A DNA stretch of 51,300 bases from Spirogloea muscicola. Taxonomy: Eukaryota; Streptophyta; Zygnematophyceae; Spirogloeales; Spirogloeaceae. Positions 41,815-51,300 of the stretch are shown one piece after another. Both the position numbers and the translations under genes were made by a program. Numbering within the stretch: the stretch's first letter is position 1; each line of letters begins with the position of its first letter. The stretch covers positions 1,269,320 to 1,320,619 of the forward strand of contig WELB01000010.1 in assembly GCA_009602725.1 (NCBI GenBank), in the 5' to 3' direction. Under the pieces are notes generated by a model. The model searched no databases and had not been told where the DNA came from. It saw nothing but the letters and a program-made list of their open reading frames with translations.

Positions 41815-44615
41815 TCAAATGTCAGATAACCATTGCTCAATCGAACATATTGCAATTGACCGGAGTTGCGCCCACCTAGGCTGATATAGACACCAACTTT
41901 AAGATCATCGGAAATCCCATCATAGTCATTCACGTCGGATGCAGAATACCTGGGCGATAACACCCCTGTAGCTTCCAGAGTAGGCCGTCAAAAAGCAAGT
42001 CTGCACATCACAGGCATCAGTGCTGTGAACATTAGAAAGGTTGTGTTGTTGGTAACAGGCCAGGCAGGCATATACTCTCAAGTTCACTAACATGAGTGCT
42101 CCTTAGGAACCAGTAACAGCTTGATAAGCATGGTAGTAGCGATGACGGTTGACAATGACTCCCATCTGAGTATGCGTTTTACTACACCCCTCAAAGGTAG
42201 TGCGTTATCGTATATACCCTTCCTTGAACATCTCAAATGACAAGCAAATGAAATTAATGCACATCATTTGTGTGCAGACTTGCTATCCACCATATTGTGA
42301 GATGGTTACCAACCAGAACAGCTATACCCTGTGACTGATTCAGTAGGGTGAGGCCTCATCTGTCTGACATATATACACTACTTCGATGACGGTGTCTAAA
42401 TTCTACATCCTTCTCAATCCAAGTGTTGGACACTGCTGCAGAAGGTCTGACATCAGAGCCTTGAAGTCCAAGTAGTGGATGATACCGGACAGTGAGCCAA
42501 CTCTGCTGATCAACACATTGATGCCATTCTAATGGCGCTCTGTATTACTGACCATTTTTATCTAGAATGCCAGTGGAACATCTCCTTGGCATCCATTCCA
42601 GTTCTCGCTTATAAATGCTAGCCAAACCTTACGCGACTTGTATGACATCTCTTTGAGCAACATTGGCGAACATGTAAGCTGCAGTATGTAGACATGGATC
42701 CTTCATCATGCGTGCCAGCCCAGAACTTGTCTGCAATCATATGAGAAGAGGCTTCAATATGTCAATGACAACATCCTAGACCAAGTTGCAGTGTAGGACA
42801 ACTCTTTGCCACTGTAAAATTTGTGTGAGGCAGTATGACCCTTCTAATATGATTGTCAGCCGTTTACATGCTGAAACTTTGTCCAACAAGGCTGACCCAT
42901 GCTCTTCCAAGCCTAGAATTCTGCAGTGTTGAAAAGTCACCACCAACAGTAGACCACGTTGAGCAGCACTCTACTTATACATGTGACTGCACACTAAGAA
43001 GGCTAATTTTCTCTGCTAAAGTCCACTGACGAATATGTTGCTCAGCTCCTCCTTATCATGATTAGCTAGCAATATCAGTCCTTTTACTCTGCAACTTGGA
43101 CCAACTTTCTGATAGTCAATGACAGTGAAGCTTTCTCACCATTGTTGCACAAATTTCAGACTAATATCCAAGAAGAGGAACACTCAGACCAGGCTTACAG
43201 CTGCCCTTTCCCTCTGGTTCTTAGGTGAAGATGGGTCATGCTAACACCTTCACAGAAGGATGTGGCTGCCTTATCTGAGCAAGGCCTGAAGCAGATGCTG
43301 AAGGAAGGTCTAGCCCCTTGGCTTCTTATGAATGCCTGAGGTTGTGACTTTATCAAGAAGGTGCAACTTCGACAGGTGAGGAGTGGCTCATTCGTTGAAA
43401 TCAGTACATTGTAAGTGACAGACCTACTCTTGTGGTTCGCAATACTGGGATCGGAGTATAAGCTCTTGTCACTGGGGTTGTGGAGTAAGTGCTACCACGC
43501 AATGCATTACCTCAAGGGATAATCCTGCTCTGAAGGGTAGGCTGACGTCTAAGCCATATCAAGGTGGCACTCACCTACATCCCAAGCTGGACAACAGTGC
43601 GGCTGCGTAACAAGCAAGACCTTCAAGGAGACGTCTGCTGGACAGCCCTGTGGGCTCAGGGCTGTCCGGCACACGCCCTTCTTCACAAGGCAAAACCAGA
43701 GTAATGGCCAAAAGCAGCGGAGCATCTCCGTGCTGCTGCTCTCAAGTTAGTGCCAACGAGGGATATGAAGGTAGAGCAGAGCATAGTACCTAGCACCTAC
43801 CTTAGCGTGGGCATTGTACTTCAGGTAGACAGGCCCGAGGATGACACCCTGGCAATCCTGAGTTTGCACGTCCATTATCTGCACCACACGGCTGCTTTTC
43901 AGACAGTGCTGGACAGATTGTAAAAAATTGTTTATCAATATTATCATGGATTAATTCAGACCTTGCAGGAGACAGCCAGAGAGATTTTAAATCTCACACC
44001 TGCTTTTGTCCTTTTCATCAAGCTAACTGAAGCAAATGCTCAAATGCCTCAGGAGATCCTCCATGCTCAAGAAAGGGGGCTCGGAATGGATGGGCGATAG
44101 ATGGCCACATGCTGGGTGAAGATGGCCGTGCTGCACGGGTAGCTTCTTACCTGAGGTGTCACCATGTCGCAGGCCAAGGCTGCAGTCCAGTCGCGCAGTG
44201 CCTGCACGCCCTCGCCTGCATTGCTCGCGCAGATGCCCAGGAGGGGCCGGGCGCCATCTGCTAGGGCAGCTGCCTCAGCAGCAACGTTCAGTGAGGCCCT
44301 CAGCGCATCACGACCTGCTTCACTCTGGTACAATGTCCTGACGGAGGCGTCAGAGCTGCTGCTGCATGCAGAGGCGCAGGCCTTCAGCTCTGTTGCATGC
44401 TTGACGAGTTGCAGCAGGCCTTGAGTCAAGAATTCATGACCTTAAAGAAATTCAGCGAGGTTTGCTATCGCCTCAACAGCGAGGGCGGTACATGTCACCT
44501 GGAGCGACGGCTGGGACGTGCCCCTCACGTCGTTGCGATTGAAGTGGTCCAGGATCTCCCAAGCCGCCGCAAGCAGAGCATCTGCGCGCGGCCGTCCTTT
44601 GCTGGTTAGAGCCCA
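41815..44615 (-). CDS. unrecognised multi-exon gene
   Basis: Exons that can be read: about 44499-44610 (RADALLAAAWEILDHFNRND), 44151 to about 44430 (LVKHATELKACASACSS, ALRDWTAALACDMVTPQ), 43801-43908 (SSRVVQIMDVQTQDCQGVIL, GPVYLKYNAHAK), 41950-42000 (TCFLTAYSGSYRGVIAQ), then an exon ending at the TGA of 41815-41817. The junctions around 43801-43908 and 41950-42000 are all in phase 0. Joined, they give GPVYLKYN followed by CFLTAYSGSYRGV, a compact pattern that looks like a conserved domain core, but I cannot name the family. The intron 42001-43800 is unusually long and almost free of open frames. Coding-like snippets inside it (VAQRDVIQVA near 42640, HYLDFKALMSDLLQQCPTL near 42450) may be extra exons. 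Upstream exons possibly reach 45.2 kb. Confidence 0.45.
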
Positions 44616-45124
44616 CTATTTGCCAGCCCCAGGGGCAGCAGTCACGGCGCTAGCGCAGCAATGACGGCCTTCATACAGCAGAAATCTGAACCTGGTGCCC
44701 TTGTTCCCACTACCAAGACCCCAAGCCTGCAGCAGCCGTGCCCGCCACAGCATAGTCAAAACTGCGCTTCCTGATGAGATGATACAGCAGACCCAGCAGG
44801 ATACTCTATGAGCTCGCGGGATTGCACCGGACAATTGGAAAGAATTTGCACTCGATGGCGCAACTGTCCTAACAGAGAGGAGACGACTCGTCTGAAGCAG
44901 TCATGCACCAGCCAGTGCTGCTGCATGCCAGTATGTTTGTAAGCATGGAAGGAATGAAAAGGCTGTCTAAGTACACGCCTTCATGGCATCAGCAAGATGG
45001 GACCTGACGCGGAGGTGCCGTTGATTGCCGGCGGGCAGCGAGGTCAGCCCACCAGGCTCTGCTCATCTGTCCGCTACAACCGGGGCAACTAGCTGACACG
45101 AGTCCCTCGGGCCCCACGAGCCGA

Positions 45125-45330
45125 TACAATCTACAGTGCGCCTGATGTTCTTAGATGTCCTGAGTCGTCTGGATCAGTTGGCACAGCTTCGGCGATGTCA
45201 TCAGACGAGGCATCCATATTACAGGTTGCCGCTGCGTCCCGGCAGGCCTCCGAGCTGCCAGAAAGCAAGCTGCCGCTGCAATGTGCGACGATATTGGCGT
45301 GTGCGACTGGACGCGCACGCACCGTCGGCG
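45125..45330 (-). other. possible first exon of the 42-44 kb gene
   Basis: A minus frame reads MDASSDDIAEAVPTDPDDSG from 45217 downward, following a GC-rich leader with a triplet run at about 45333-45366. It could be the start exon of the unrecognised gene to its left. No splice-phase proof was obtained. Confidence 0.3.
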
Positions 45331-45553
45331 GCGGACTCCGGCGGCGGCGGCGGCAGCGGCGGCGGCGTGGCGGTGGCGGCTGCGGAGGTCCCGCAATGAA
45401 GCCGTGNACAGCTGAGAACTCCAGCTCGCCCAGGCTCCGTCGAGGCAGCGAGGACAGAGGTTAGAGACTGCAGGCCGACGCAGATGCTTAACGGCTAACA
45501 CGAGGTGCCCCTCGTGGATAGGGGGGCGGGGGAGGTGGCAAGAGGGGCCTCAC

Positions 45554-45881
45554 GTCTCCAAGGGAGTCTCCTGCCACCTCCTGCGCCATGCGCTTGTCAA
45601 AGAAGGCGCGCCTGCACCAGCCAAAGCCGACCCCCGCGCTGCGGGCGTCAGTGGCTGGCGTCTGGCGTCCCCCCGCAGCGGCGCCGGGAGAGCCACCTCA
45701 GGCCGACTCGACCGACAAGGGGGTCAGCGTGTTGTAGCTCGGCAGAAAGGGGGTGGCGGCAGTAGCGGCAGCGGAGTAGGAGGCGCAGCGACGGCTGGGG
45801 TGACGGCAGGGCTCACAGCTTCTGGTCGTCATCGATCTCGACCTTCTTCTGGCACCCCGTGGTGGGGTTGGCGATGTTGAG
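45554..45881 (-). CDS. RPS6: ribosomal protein eS6, N-terminal part only
   Basis: Component of the 40S subunit. Two exons join in phase: 45817-45881 (LNIANPTTGCQKKVEIDDDQ, then KL) and 45554-45611 (RAFFDKRMAQEVAGDSLGD), covering roughly residues 3-43 of a protein of about 240. The initiating exon should be a tiny ATG-AAG exon upstream, not located. The expected continuation (EFKGYV..., the GGNDKQGFPMKQGV block, the basic tail) is not visible anywhere to the left. Instead an ambiguous base occurs at 45407 and the 5' region of another minus-strand gene begins. It is therefore either a truncated copy or a misassembly. Confidence 0.8.
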
Positions 45882-46903
45882 CTGCACGACGCGGTACACG
45901 GGTCAGGCGAGGTGGGAGGAGTGAGCCTCAGCGGACACGCGCGCGCTACGGCGGCGGCGGCGGCGGCGGCGGCGGCGCGGCCGCAGAGGGGCGGGCATGC
46001 TACGGGCACTTGTGAAAGCCCGGCCTCGGCGTCGGGTGGGGGCGGAGCTCGGCCGCCGCCAAAGCCGCCGCCTCGATGACCGCCCAGGGCTTGCCTCACG
46101 GAGGGACGCTGCCGCCATTCCACCTCCGTCGCCGCCGCCCCCACGGCCGCCGCCACTGGCCGAGCCGCCGCTTTATCTCCCGGGCAGAGGCGCCGCTGCC
46201 GGGCCTGTTCTGGTCCAATGGCGAGCGGCCACGGTGAGGGCATCCCCAAGGGCTTGCCAGGATGGGCTCCTCAGAGGTCAGTCAGTCCTATCGTAATTCT
46301 GAAACCAGAATTCTGAATTGGTATCGTACGCCATTCTCTAATTGTCAGCCTGTGGAGCCGTCGCTCTGAATAGCTGCAATTGCTAGAAGTGTATCCAGTC
46401 CTGCAGCCCAGCCGCAGAGGAAGCAAGCGGTCGCCGTCTTGGGCGCCAATATTGCTCCCGCTGATCACCACGCTGCCACCCCTCAGGCTCGACCGTCAAG
46501 CAGGCGCCGGGCCGGCTGGTCTTCACCGATGCCGCAGCGGCCTTCTTCTGGAAGCTCACCCAAGGTGCGTAGATCAGAACCTGATGACAATCAGCTGGAA
46601 GATGTGACCACACTGCAGGCACAAGCCCTAGCAACCCTCGCAGCCTAAATGGCAAGATGATTCGCACAAACTTGTCTGACGGCACGTCGTAGAAGCAAGC
46701 ACCAGAGCTGGTCTCCTCGCTTGGACTCACAAGTCGAGGACTCGATTTCTCAGTGGACTTCACTGTTGTAGTCGAAGTTGCCACAATCAAATTGCTCAAG
46801 TCGCTCACATGCAGTGCTTGAACCTTGTTCCAGATTGTCCTAACACCAGCTCAGAAGTGTGGCAACTAAGTGCTCATTTGTCAATATTGCGAGCTGTGAG
46901 CAG
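45882..46903. promoter_or_regulatory. divergent eS6/ATXR4 region with unresolved leader exons
   Basis: High-GC DNA with a GGC run at about 45949-45979, between the divergent eS6 and SET-domain genes. Plus-strand frames near 46440-46640 (APGRLVFTDAAAAFFWKL in one frame, an Arg/Ser-rich leader in another) could hold the ATXR4-like start exon. A minus-strand frame near 46650-46800 (ETSSGACFYDVPSDKFVRII) also looks coding but is unassigned. Confidence 0.35.
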
Positions 46904-48694
46904 GTCTTCCCCTGAGAGCGGGCCCGAGCCCCAAGGCTGGTCGGGGCCTCTTTGCCGCCGCGGACGTTGCGGCTGGCCAGCTTATTCACACGGCGACGCC
47001 AGTGATTGCGCACCCTACCCTGGACGCCATTGGAGAGGTCAGAGACCCTCCTGAGTTGCGCCACAGCTTTTGGCCATCCAGCACGGCCAACCTGTGTCAA
47101 TGGCAGTCTGGTGCATGCGAGGGTGCTCTGATAGCACCCCATCGGCATCTCTTGGAGACTCTTTCCACTCTAGCATTCTGTCGACCTGCATGGAGTACAT
47201 GCGCTTGCTTACGCGCGATCTGATGCCTCCAAAGATGTTGCCGCTGCACTGCGTAGCAATCTGAAGCTGTCACATCTTGCCAGGTTTGCTACCGATGCTT
47301 GAGGCAGCTACCAGTAAGCGGCAGCGCCAGCATGGAGCACCCTTCGGCAAGCGAGCTCAGCTCCAGCAAGCTCCCAATGCCAGTTCAAGTTGGCCGCGCG
47401 GATGGTGGAGGCGATGCGGCTCTATACTGCAGCACAGCATGTCAGCGTGCTGCTGAGCCTGCCTTCCTGGCCATCGAGCGAGCTTGCAACTGGGCAACAT
47501 ATCACCGCCATTGCAGGCGAGTCTAAACATGTGAGCCACCACTGACAGCAGGTCCCTTCCCCAATTATAGTCGTTCTTTTCATGCATGCACATGCACAAT
47601 CTGGGCAGTAAGAGGTCAACATACCCTAATATGCGTCCAATAAATGCCCATTATCGACTCTGTTCTGGTGAGGATCAACATGCACTTTCTGTAGTAGAAT
47701 GTAGGTTGGGATTAGTTGTAGTGGTCAGACCGAAGTCAGCCCTGGGCTTGCCGTGGGTGAGCAAGTGCTGCATTTGACTGACAATTGTGTATGCATTGGC
47801 TACCCACTACTGTCAGAGAATATGGTGTCAAGTTCCCGCTCCTGGCCCAGCGACTGGCGTGCGCAGTAGTAAGTGGGGTGGCAATGGAGGCGGCTCTCAG
47901 CCCGCTCTGCTATGCGAGGCTGCCGCCGGGCCCGCCCCCACCGCAGTGGTGCGAGGAGCACGCGTTGCTGCTGGCAGCACTGCGCCGCGGAGTTGGCAGT
48001 GCTGCGCTGGGCTTTCTGACGCTTGAGTGGTACACCAGCGTCCTCGCTCGCCTCCATCTTAACTCATTCCAGGTCGCCAGGGTGCGCTTGCTTGGCAGCG
48101 ACAGCGACTGGCTGTCCGCAGCTGCCGCAGCGTTTGTTGCTGGGAAGGGAGCCGTCGGCACCGCTGTGTATATCCTGCCGTCCCTTTACAACCACAGCTG
48201 TGGTGAGTATCAGTGTTGCTACCTCCAGCAAAATTGGCATGTATGACCATTTTGACACTTTTCTTCGCATCCGTGCATGGGCAAGTGTATGGCTGGAGGT
48301 AACTACCTTACTAGATTAATCTTCGCAGATCCAAATGTCGGCGTAAGTTGGCCAGAGGATGCAACCGCACACTTTGAGGCGCTGCGAGATATTGCAGCAG
48401 GTGACTGGCTTTTCCTGCTCGCTTTCTGTGCCCAGCTCCATTTGCTCGCTATGTACTCACTTGCGGCGATCATAACAAGGTGTAGCTCCAATGTGTCGGG
48501 TGGTGTTCTCATTTCTTCGTGAGGCAAGAACTTATGGTGTTTCTAGTTGGCTTCCTGTTGGTGCTGTGGTCCTAGGAGAGGAGCTGTGTATCACGTACCT
48601 GGATGCCAGCATGAGCCGTGCTGCACGCCAGGCGCACCTGCACCTCGCCTATGGCTTCACCTGCCACTGTGCTCGGTGCGAGGAGGGCGAATGA
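46904..48694 (+). CDS. SET-domain methyltransferase, ATXR4/SDG38-like
   Basis: Plant SET-MYND-type protein lysine methyltransferase family (Arabidopsis ATXR4). Exons: 46904-47037 (SPKAGRGLFAAADVAAGQL, IHTATPVIAHPTLDAIGE), 47284 to about 47515 (MYND-like zinc finger CYRCLRQLP ... YCSTACQ, then ERACNWATYHRHC), 47817-48202 (KFPLLAQRLACAVVSG, FLTLEWYTSVLARLHLNSF, AVYILPSLYNHSC), 48329-48400 (DPNVGVSWPEDATAHFEALR) and 48576-48694 (GEELCITYLDASMSR, FTCHCARCEEGE). The SET motifs NHSCDPN and the post-SET cysteine cluster CHCARC are intact. Homologues carry an organelle-type presequence; here the first exon is not located. The junction between 47.5 and 47.8 kb does not resolve with a simple GT donor. 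It lies head-to-head with the eS6 fragment. Confidence 0.9.
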
Positions 48695-49440
48695 CCCAGG
48701 CCTGGGCTGCACTGATGGGCTTTGGCCCCGGCCTTAGCAGGGCACAGGGCTTATGGCGAGTGCTTTCTTGCTCTGAGCAAGAAAAGAGACTCCCCAGATT
48801 GAGCTGCAAAGAGAGGAGGCTCTTCCTCCGTCCATGAACTGGCCCGCCTTGACAGTTGCCGACATAGTCTAATCTGAAAGATGTACGAGGAATAGGTCAA
48901 GCTTATTTGATTGTCTACAGAGCAGAGTTCCGGGACTTAGTCATAGGTCTTCGGGCTTAGGGTTCAGGTGCGAGGCTGTGGTGGTTTCTATAGGACATTT
49001 GCTGCTTCTATGTTGTGCCTTGGTTCCTGGCTTTGTGTTTAAGTCAAACCGGAAGCCTACTTTAGCTGGAACTCAGCATTTTCTGAAGTGGCGTATGTGA
49101 CGCTTGCAAGTCTTCGCAAGTTGCTTACTCAGCCCTTTTAGGCACTGATCTGCAAACCACCTACTGCTTAAGCATGGCGTAGCTGCACTCTCTGTGCTAC
49201 TGCAGAAACTTTTAAATGTCAGATAAGCATGACTTGGCACTGACGGCATTTCCCTACTCACACCCCAGGACTCTTTGTTGCAGAAGCGCAGCAGAGCAGG
49301 AGGTGCCAGAAGGCAGGCGGCAAAGCTGTGCACATGCATGCGAGATCCGCGCTGCTGCTCCTGGCGCAAGCGCCTTTGTCATGGCTGGACTCATTTAGAT
49401 ATTCACCACGTGGAGCAGCAATATCAAGTCAGTTGAGGGG
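48695..49440. other. 3' flank of the SET-domain gene, no gene seen
   Basis: About 750 bases of ordinary composition with only short open frames. A single TTAGGGTT stretch at 48958-48965 is isolated and not telomeric. The repeat element begins to the right. Confidence 0.45.
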
Positions 49441-49697
49441 TTGATTTTGGAGGGAGGAGGACTTTACCAGTAGAGGGCGATGGCTGTGAGTGGCCAGCCT
49501 AAGAGAAGCTTTAGGGTTTCAGGCTGAGACTGGCCCCCCAATACGGGGCTCGGACGGCTCAGCGTCGGGTGCGAACACCACGCTTCAGAAGCAAGCGCGG
49601 CCAGATTAACTGGTGGCTGGGAGAGGCCAGCCCAAAAGAATGGACAAGGTCTGAAGGAGTCGGAGTGCTAAGGACTGAGACAGCAGTAAGCGAACTC

Positions 49698-49840
49698 TCA
49701 GTAACCTCTCGTCAGTAGATGCAAGTCTGAGTAGCTAGCAGGCGGAAAGACGTCGCCCTGACGGAAGCCGGAGGCCGCCGCCAGAGCGCGGCCTGCGCGC
49801 AAGTGGACCGCAAAAGCTAGGGACCGCTGCAAAGAGAGGG
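49698..49840 (-). repeat. repeated ORF module, copy 2
   Basis: Minus frame encoding RSLAFAVHL, RAGRALAAASGFRQGDVF and PASYSDLHLLTRGY before a stop, equivalent to 39527-39680. The third, inverted DNA copy at about 50740-50870 reads in the plus direction. Confidence 0.6.
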
Positions 49841-50307
49841 GGACAGGGGGGAGAGGGGGACACCACGCTTCAGAGAAGTGCGCGCCCATAGAGAAGAGGG
49901 GCTGGCAAAGCCAGCCCAAAAAAGAAAGGACAATGTCCAAAGCCAAAGAAAGAGGGCGTCTCGTTTCTTTTTTGTGCTTGTTCTTCGTACTTCCCCAGGC
50001 CCCTTCTCGTCCTTTGTTCATTCTTTTTTGGGCTGGCTTTTCCAGCCCCTATCCTCAATGGGCGAGCCCTTTCTTCTGGAACGGCAGCTCGGTGCTTCCG
50101 GCACTCAAAGGAGCAGGTGGTAGCGACGGGTTGGGTTGGCCCCGGGGACCTTGAAGAGTCATGTCATCCGTCGCTCTGTCGGAGGCATTACCACATACGT
50201 CACGTCATATATATAAATCTGACCTGCGACTGCTCAACAGGAGATACGAGCCTCGTAACTTGTAACTCGTAACGACTGAGAAGCAAGCGCGGCCAGATTA
50301 ACTGGTG

Positions 50308-50455
50308 GCTCGGAAGAAGTGGCTCTCCCAATGGGGGCAAGGGCTGTGAGAAGCCAGCCCGAAAAGAATTGACAAGGTTCGAAGGGGCCAAAATACGAGC
50401 TAAGCAGCGACTGTGGGGCCTGAAGAGGCTATGGCAGAAGGGGGGAGGATGGACC
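50308..50455 (+). repeat. dispersed foldback-family element, copy 3
   Basis: Same unit as at 23825 and 39193, here sitting between the outer inverted arms. It continues into TATGGCAGAAGGGGGGAGG and GGACCACTCAGTAG like the copy at 39193. Confidence 0.85.
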
Positions 50456-51300
50456 ACTCAGTAGTGTCCATTCTTTTGGGCTGGCCTCTCCCCGCCACCA
50501 GTTAATCTGGCCTCGCTTGCTTCAGTACTTACGAGTAAGGAGCCTCACATCCGACAGACTAGCTGCCGTGGGAGAGGCCAGCCCAAAAGAATGGACAACT
50601 ACTGAGTGGTCCATCCTCCCCTGTTCTGACATAGCATCTTCAGGCCCCTTCGTAGCTGCTTAGCGCTTTTTTTTTTTAGCTGGCTTCCATGTCGCCGGGT
50701 CCCTCGCCCAAGTTTTCCGGATGCGCCTGGCCGTCTCTTTGCGGCGGTCCCTAGCTTTTGCGGTCCACTTGCGCGCAGGCCGCGCTCTGGCGGCGGCCAC
50801 CGGCTTCCGTCAGGGCGACGTCTTTCCGCCTGCTAGCTATTCGGATTTGCATCTACTGACGAGAGGTTACTGAGAGTTCGCTTACTGCTGTCTCAGTCCT
50901 TAGTACTCCGACTCCTTCAGACCTTGTCCATTCTTTTGGGCTGGCCTCTCCCAGCCACCAGATAATCTTGCCGCGCTTGCTTTTTTAAGGCCCCTCCGTC
51001 ATTTGGCCCCTTCGACCCTTTGTCAATTCTTTTCGGGCTGGCTTTTCACAGCCCTTGCCCCCATTGGAGTGCCACTTGCTTTCAACAGGAGATAGAAAAG
51101 CGCGCCCATAGAAAAGAGGGGCTGGCCAAGCCAGCCCAAAAAAGAATGGACAATGTCCAAAGCCAAAGCAAGAGGAGCCGGAGAAAGGACTACACTACAA
51201 CATACTGCAGAACACAGAAACGATGCAGAGGAAAGCTCAGTACCCACGAGTGAGCAACATCAGGTCTGAGTAGCTCGCTGCAGGGAAAGAGGCGCTCCGC

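Larger units (their letters stand above)
49470..51135. repeat. nested inverted-repeat (foldback) element
   Basis: Arm A at about 49590-49850 (AAGCGCGGCCAGATTAACTG, CGGAGTGCTAAGGACTGAGA, CGCCCTGACGGAAGCCGGAG, AAGTGGACCGCAAAAGCTAG) recurs inverted at about 50725-50985 (arm A'). Between the arms, copy 3 of the 140-base element (50308-50455) is followed by a second, inner inverted repeat: ATGGACCACTCAGTAGTGTC at about 50450 versus GACAACTACTGAGTGGTCCA at about 50593, with GGGCTGGCCTCTCCC facing GGGAGAGGCCAGCCC. A palindrome GGGGCTGGCAAAGCCAGCCC lies at about 49900 and again, as a direct repeat, at about 51118. No intact protein is encoded. Confidence 0.85.

Noticed and set aside
48955-48970. TTAGGGTT-like telomere motif
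   Set aside because: A single occurrence, not an array, so not a telomere.

Overview
The window is nuclear DNA from a photosynthetic eukaryote. Genes have many short exons (50-400 bases) separated by GT-AG introns, and several products are specific to green plastids: zeta-carotene isomerase, the Rubisco chaperone RbcX, and the plant-type SET protein ATXR4. A mevalonate kinase gene lies at the left edge. Core chlorophyte algae lack the cytosolic mevalonate pathway, while streptophytes, including Mesostigma, keep it. I therefore infer a streptophyte-grade green alga, possibly Mesostigma- or Chlorokybus-like. This is an inference from family knowledge, not a match made here.

Left half (1-23 kb) is gene-dense: mevalonate kinase (+, 5' end outside the window), RIO2 kinase (-), proteasome beta-5 (-), PEX19 (+, ending in a CaaX box), ribosomal protein uS3 (+), zeta-carotene isomerase Z-ISO (-), a PlsC-type lysophosphatidate acyltransferase (+) and chloroplast RbcX (-). 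PSMB5/PEX19 and Z-ISO/LPAAT are head-to-head pairs sharing short promoters. MVK/RIO2, RPS3/Z-ISO and LPAAT/RbcX converge. I joined the exons of MVK, PSMB5, PEX19, RPS3, LPAAT and RbcX by hand, and splice phase agrees at nearly every junction.

Middle (23-31 kb): repeat-rich DNA around an SGNH/GDSL hydrolase with an N-terminal membrane anchor (-). The repeats are a dispersed foldback family built on a GGGCTGGC...GCCAGCCC palindrome, plus a decayed mobile-element ORF. Next, 31-36.7 kb holds a DWNN/zinc-knuckle/RING ubiquitin ligase of the RBBP6/PQT3-like family (+).

Right part: an alanine-rich coiled-coil fragment beside a 313-base gap (37.4-38.3 kb), a repeat island (38.3-40.1 kb), an unrecognised minus-strand multi-exon gene (about 41.8-44.6 kb), only the first part of ribosomal protein eS6 (-, 45.5-45.9 kb) next to an ambiguous base, the ATXR4/SDG38-like SET-domain gene (+, ends 48,694), and a large nested inverted-repeat element (49.5-51.1 kb).

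A recurring feature is a run of GGC/GCC triplets at or near almost every gene's 5' end. Both long assembly gaps abut such runs. Gene functions are mostly housekeeping: ribosome biogenesis, proteasome, peroxisome import, isoprenoid and carotenoid synthesis, lipid synthesis, Rubisco assembly and mRNA 3'-end processing. I see no bacterial-style operon or defence system. The most novel material is the foldback repeat family, the unrecognised 42-44 kb gene, and architectural oddities in the RBBP6-like gene.
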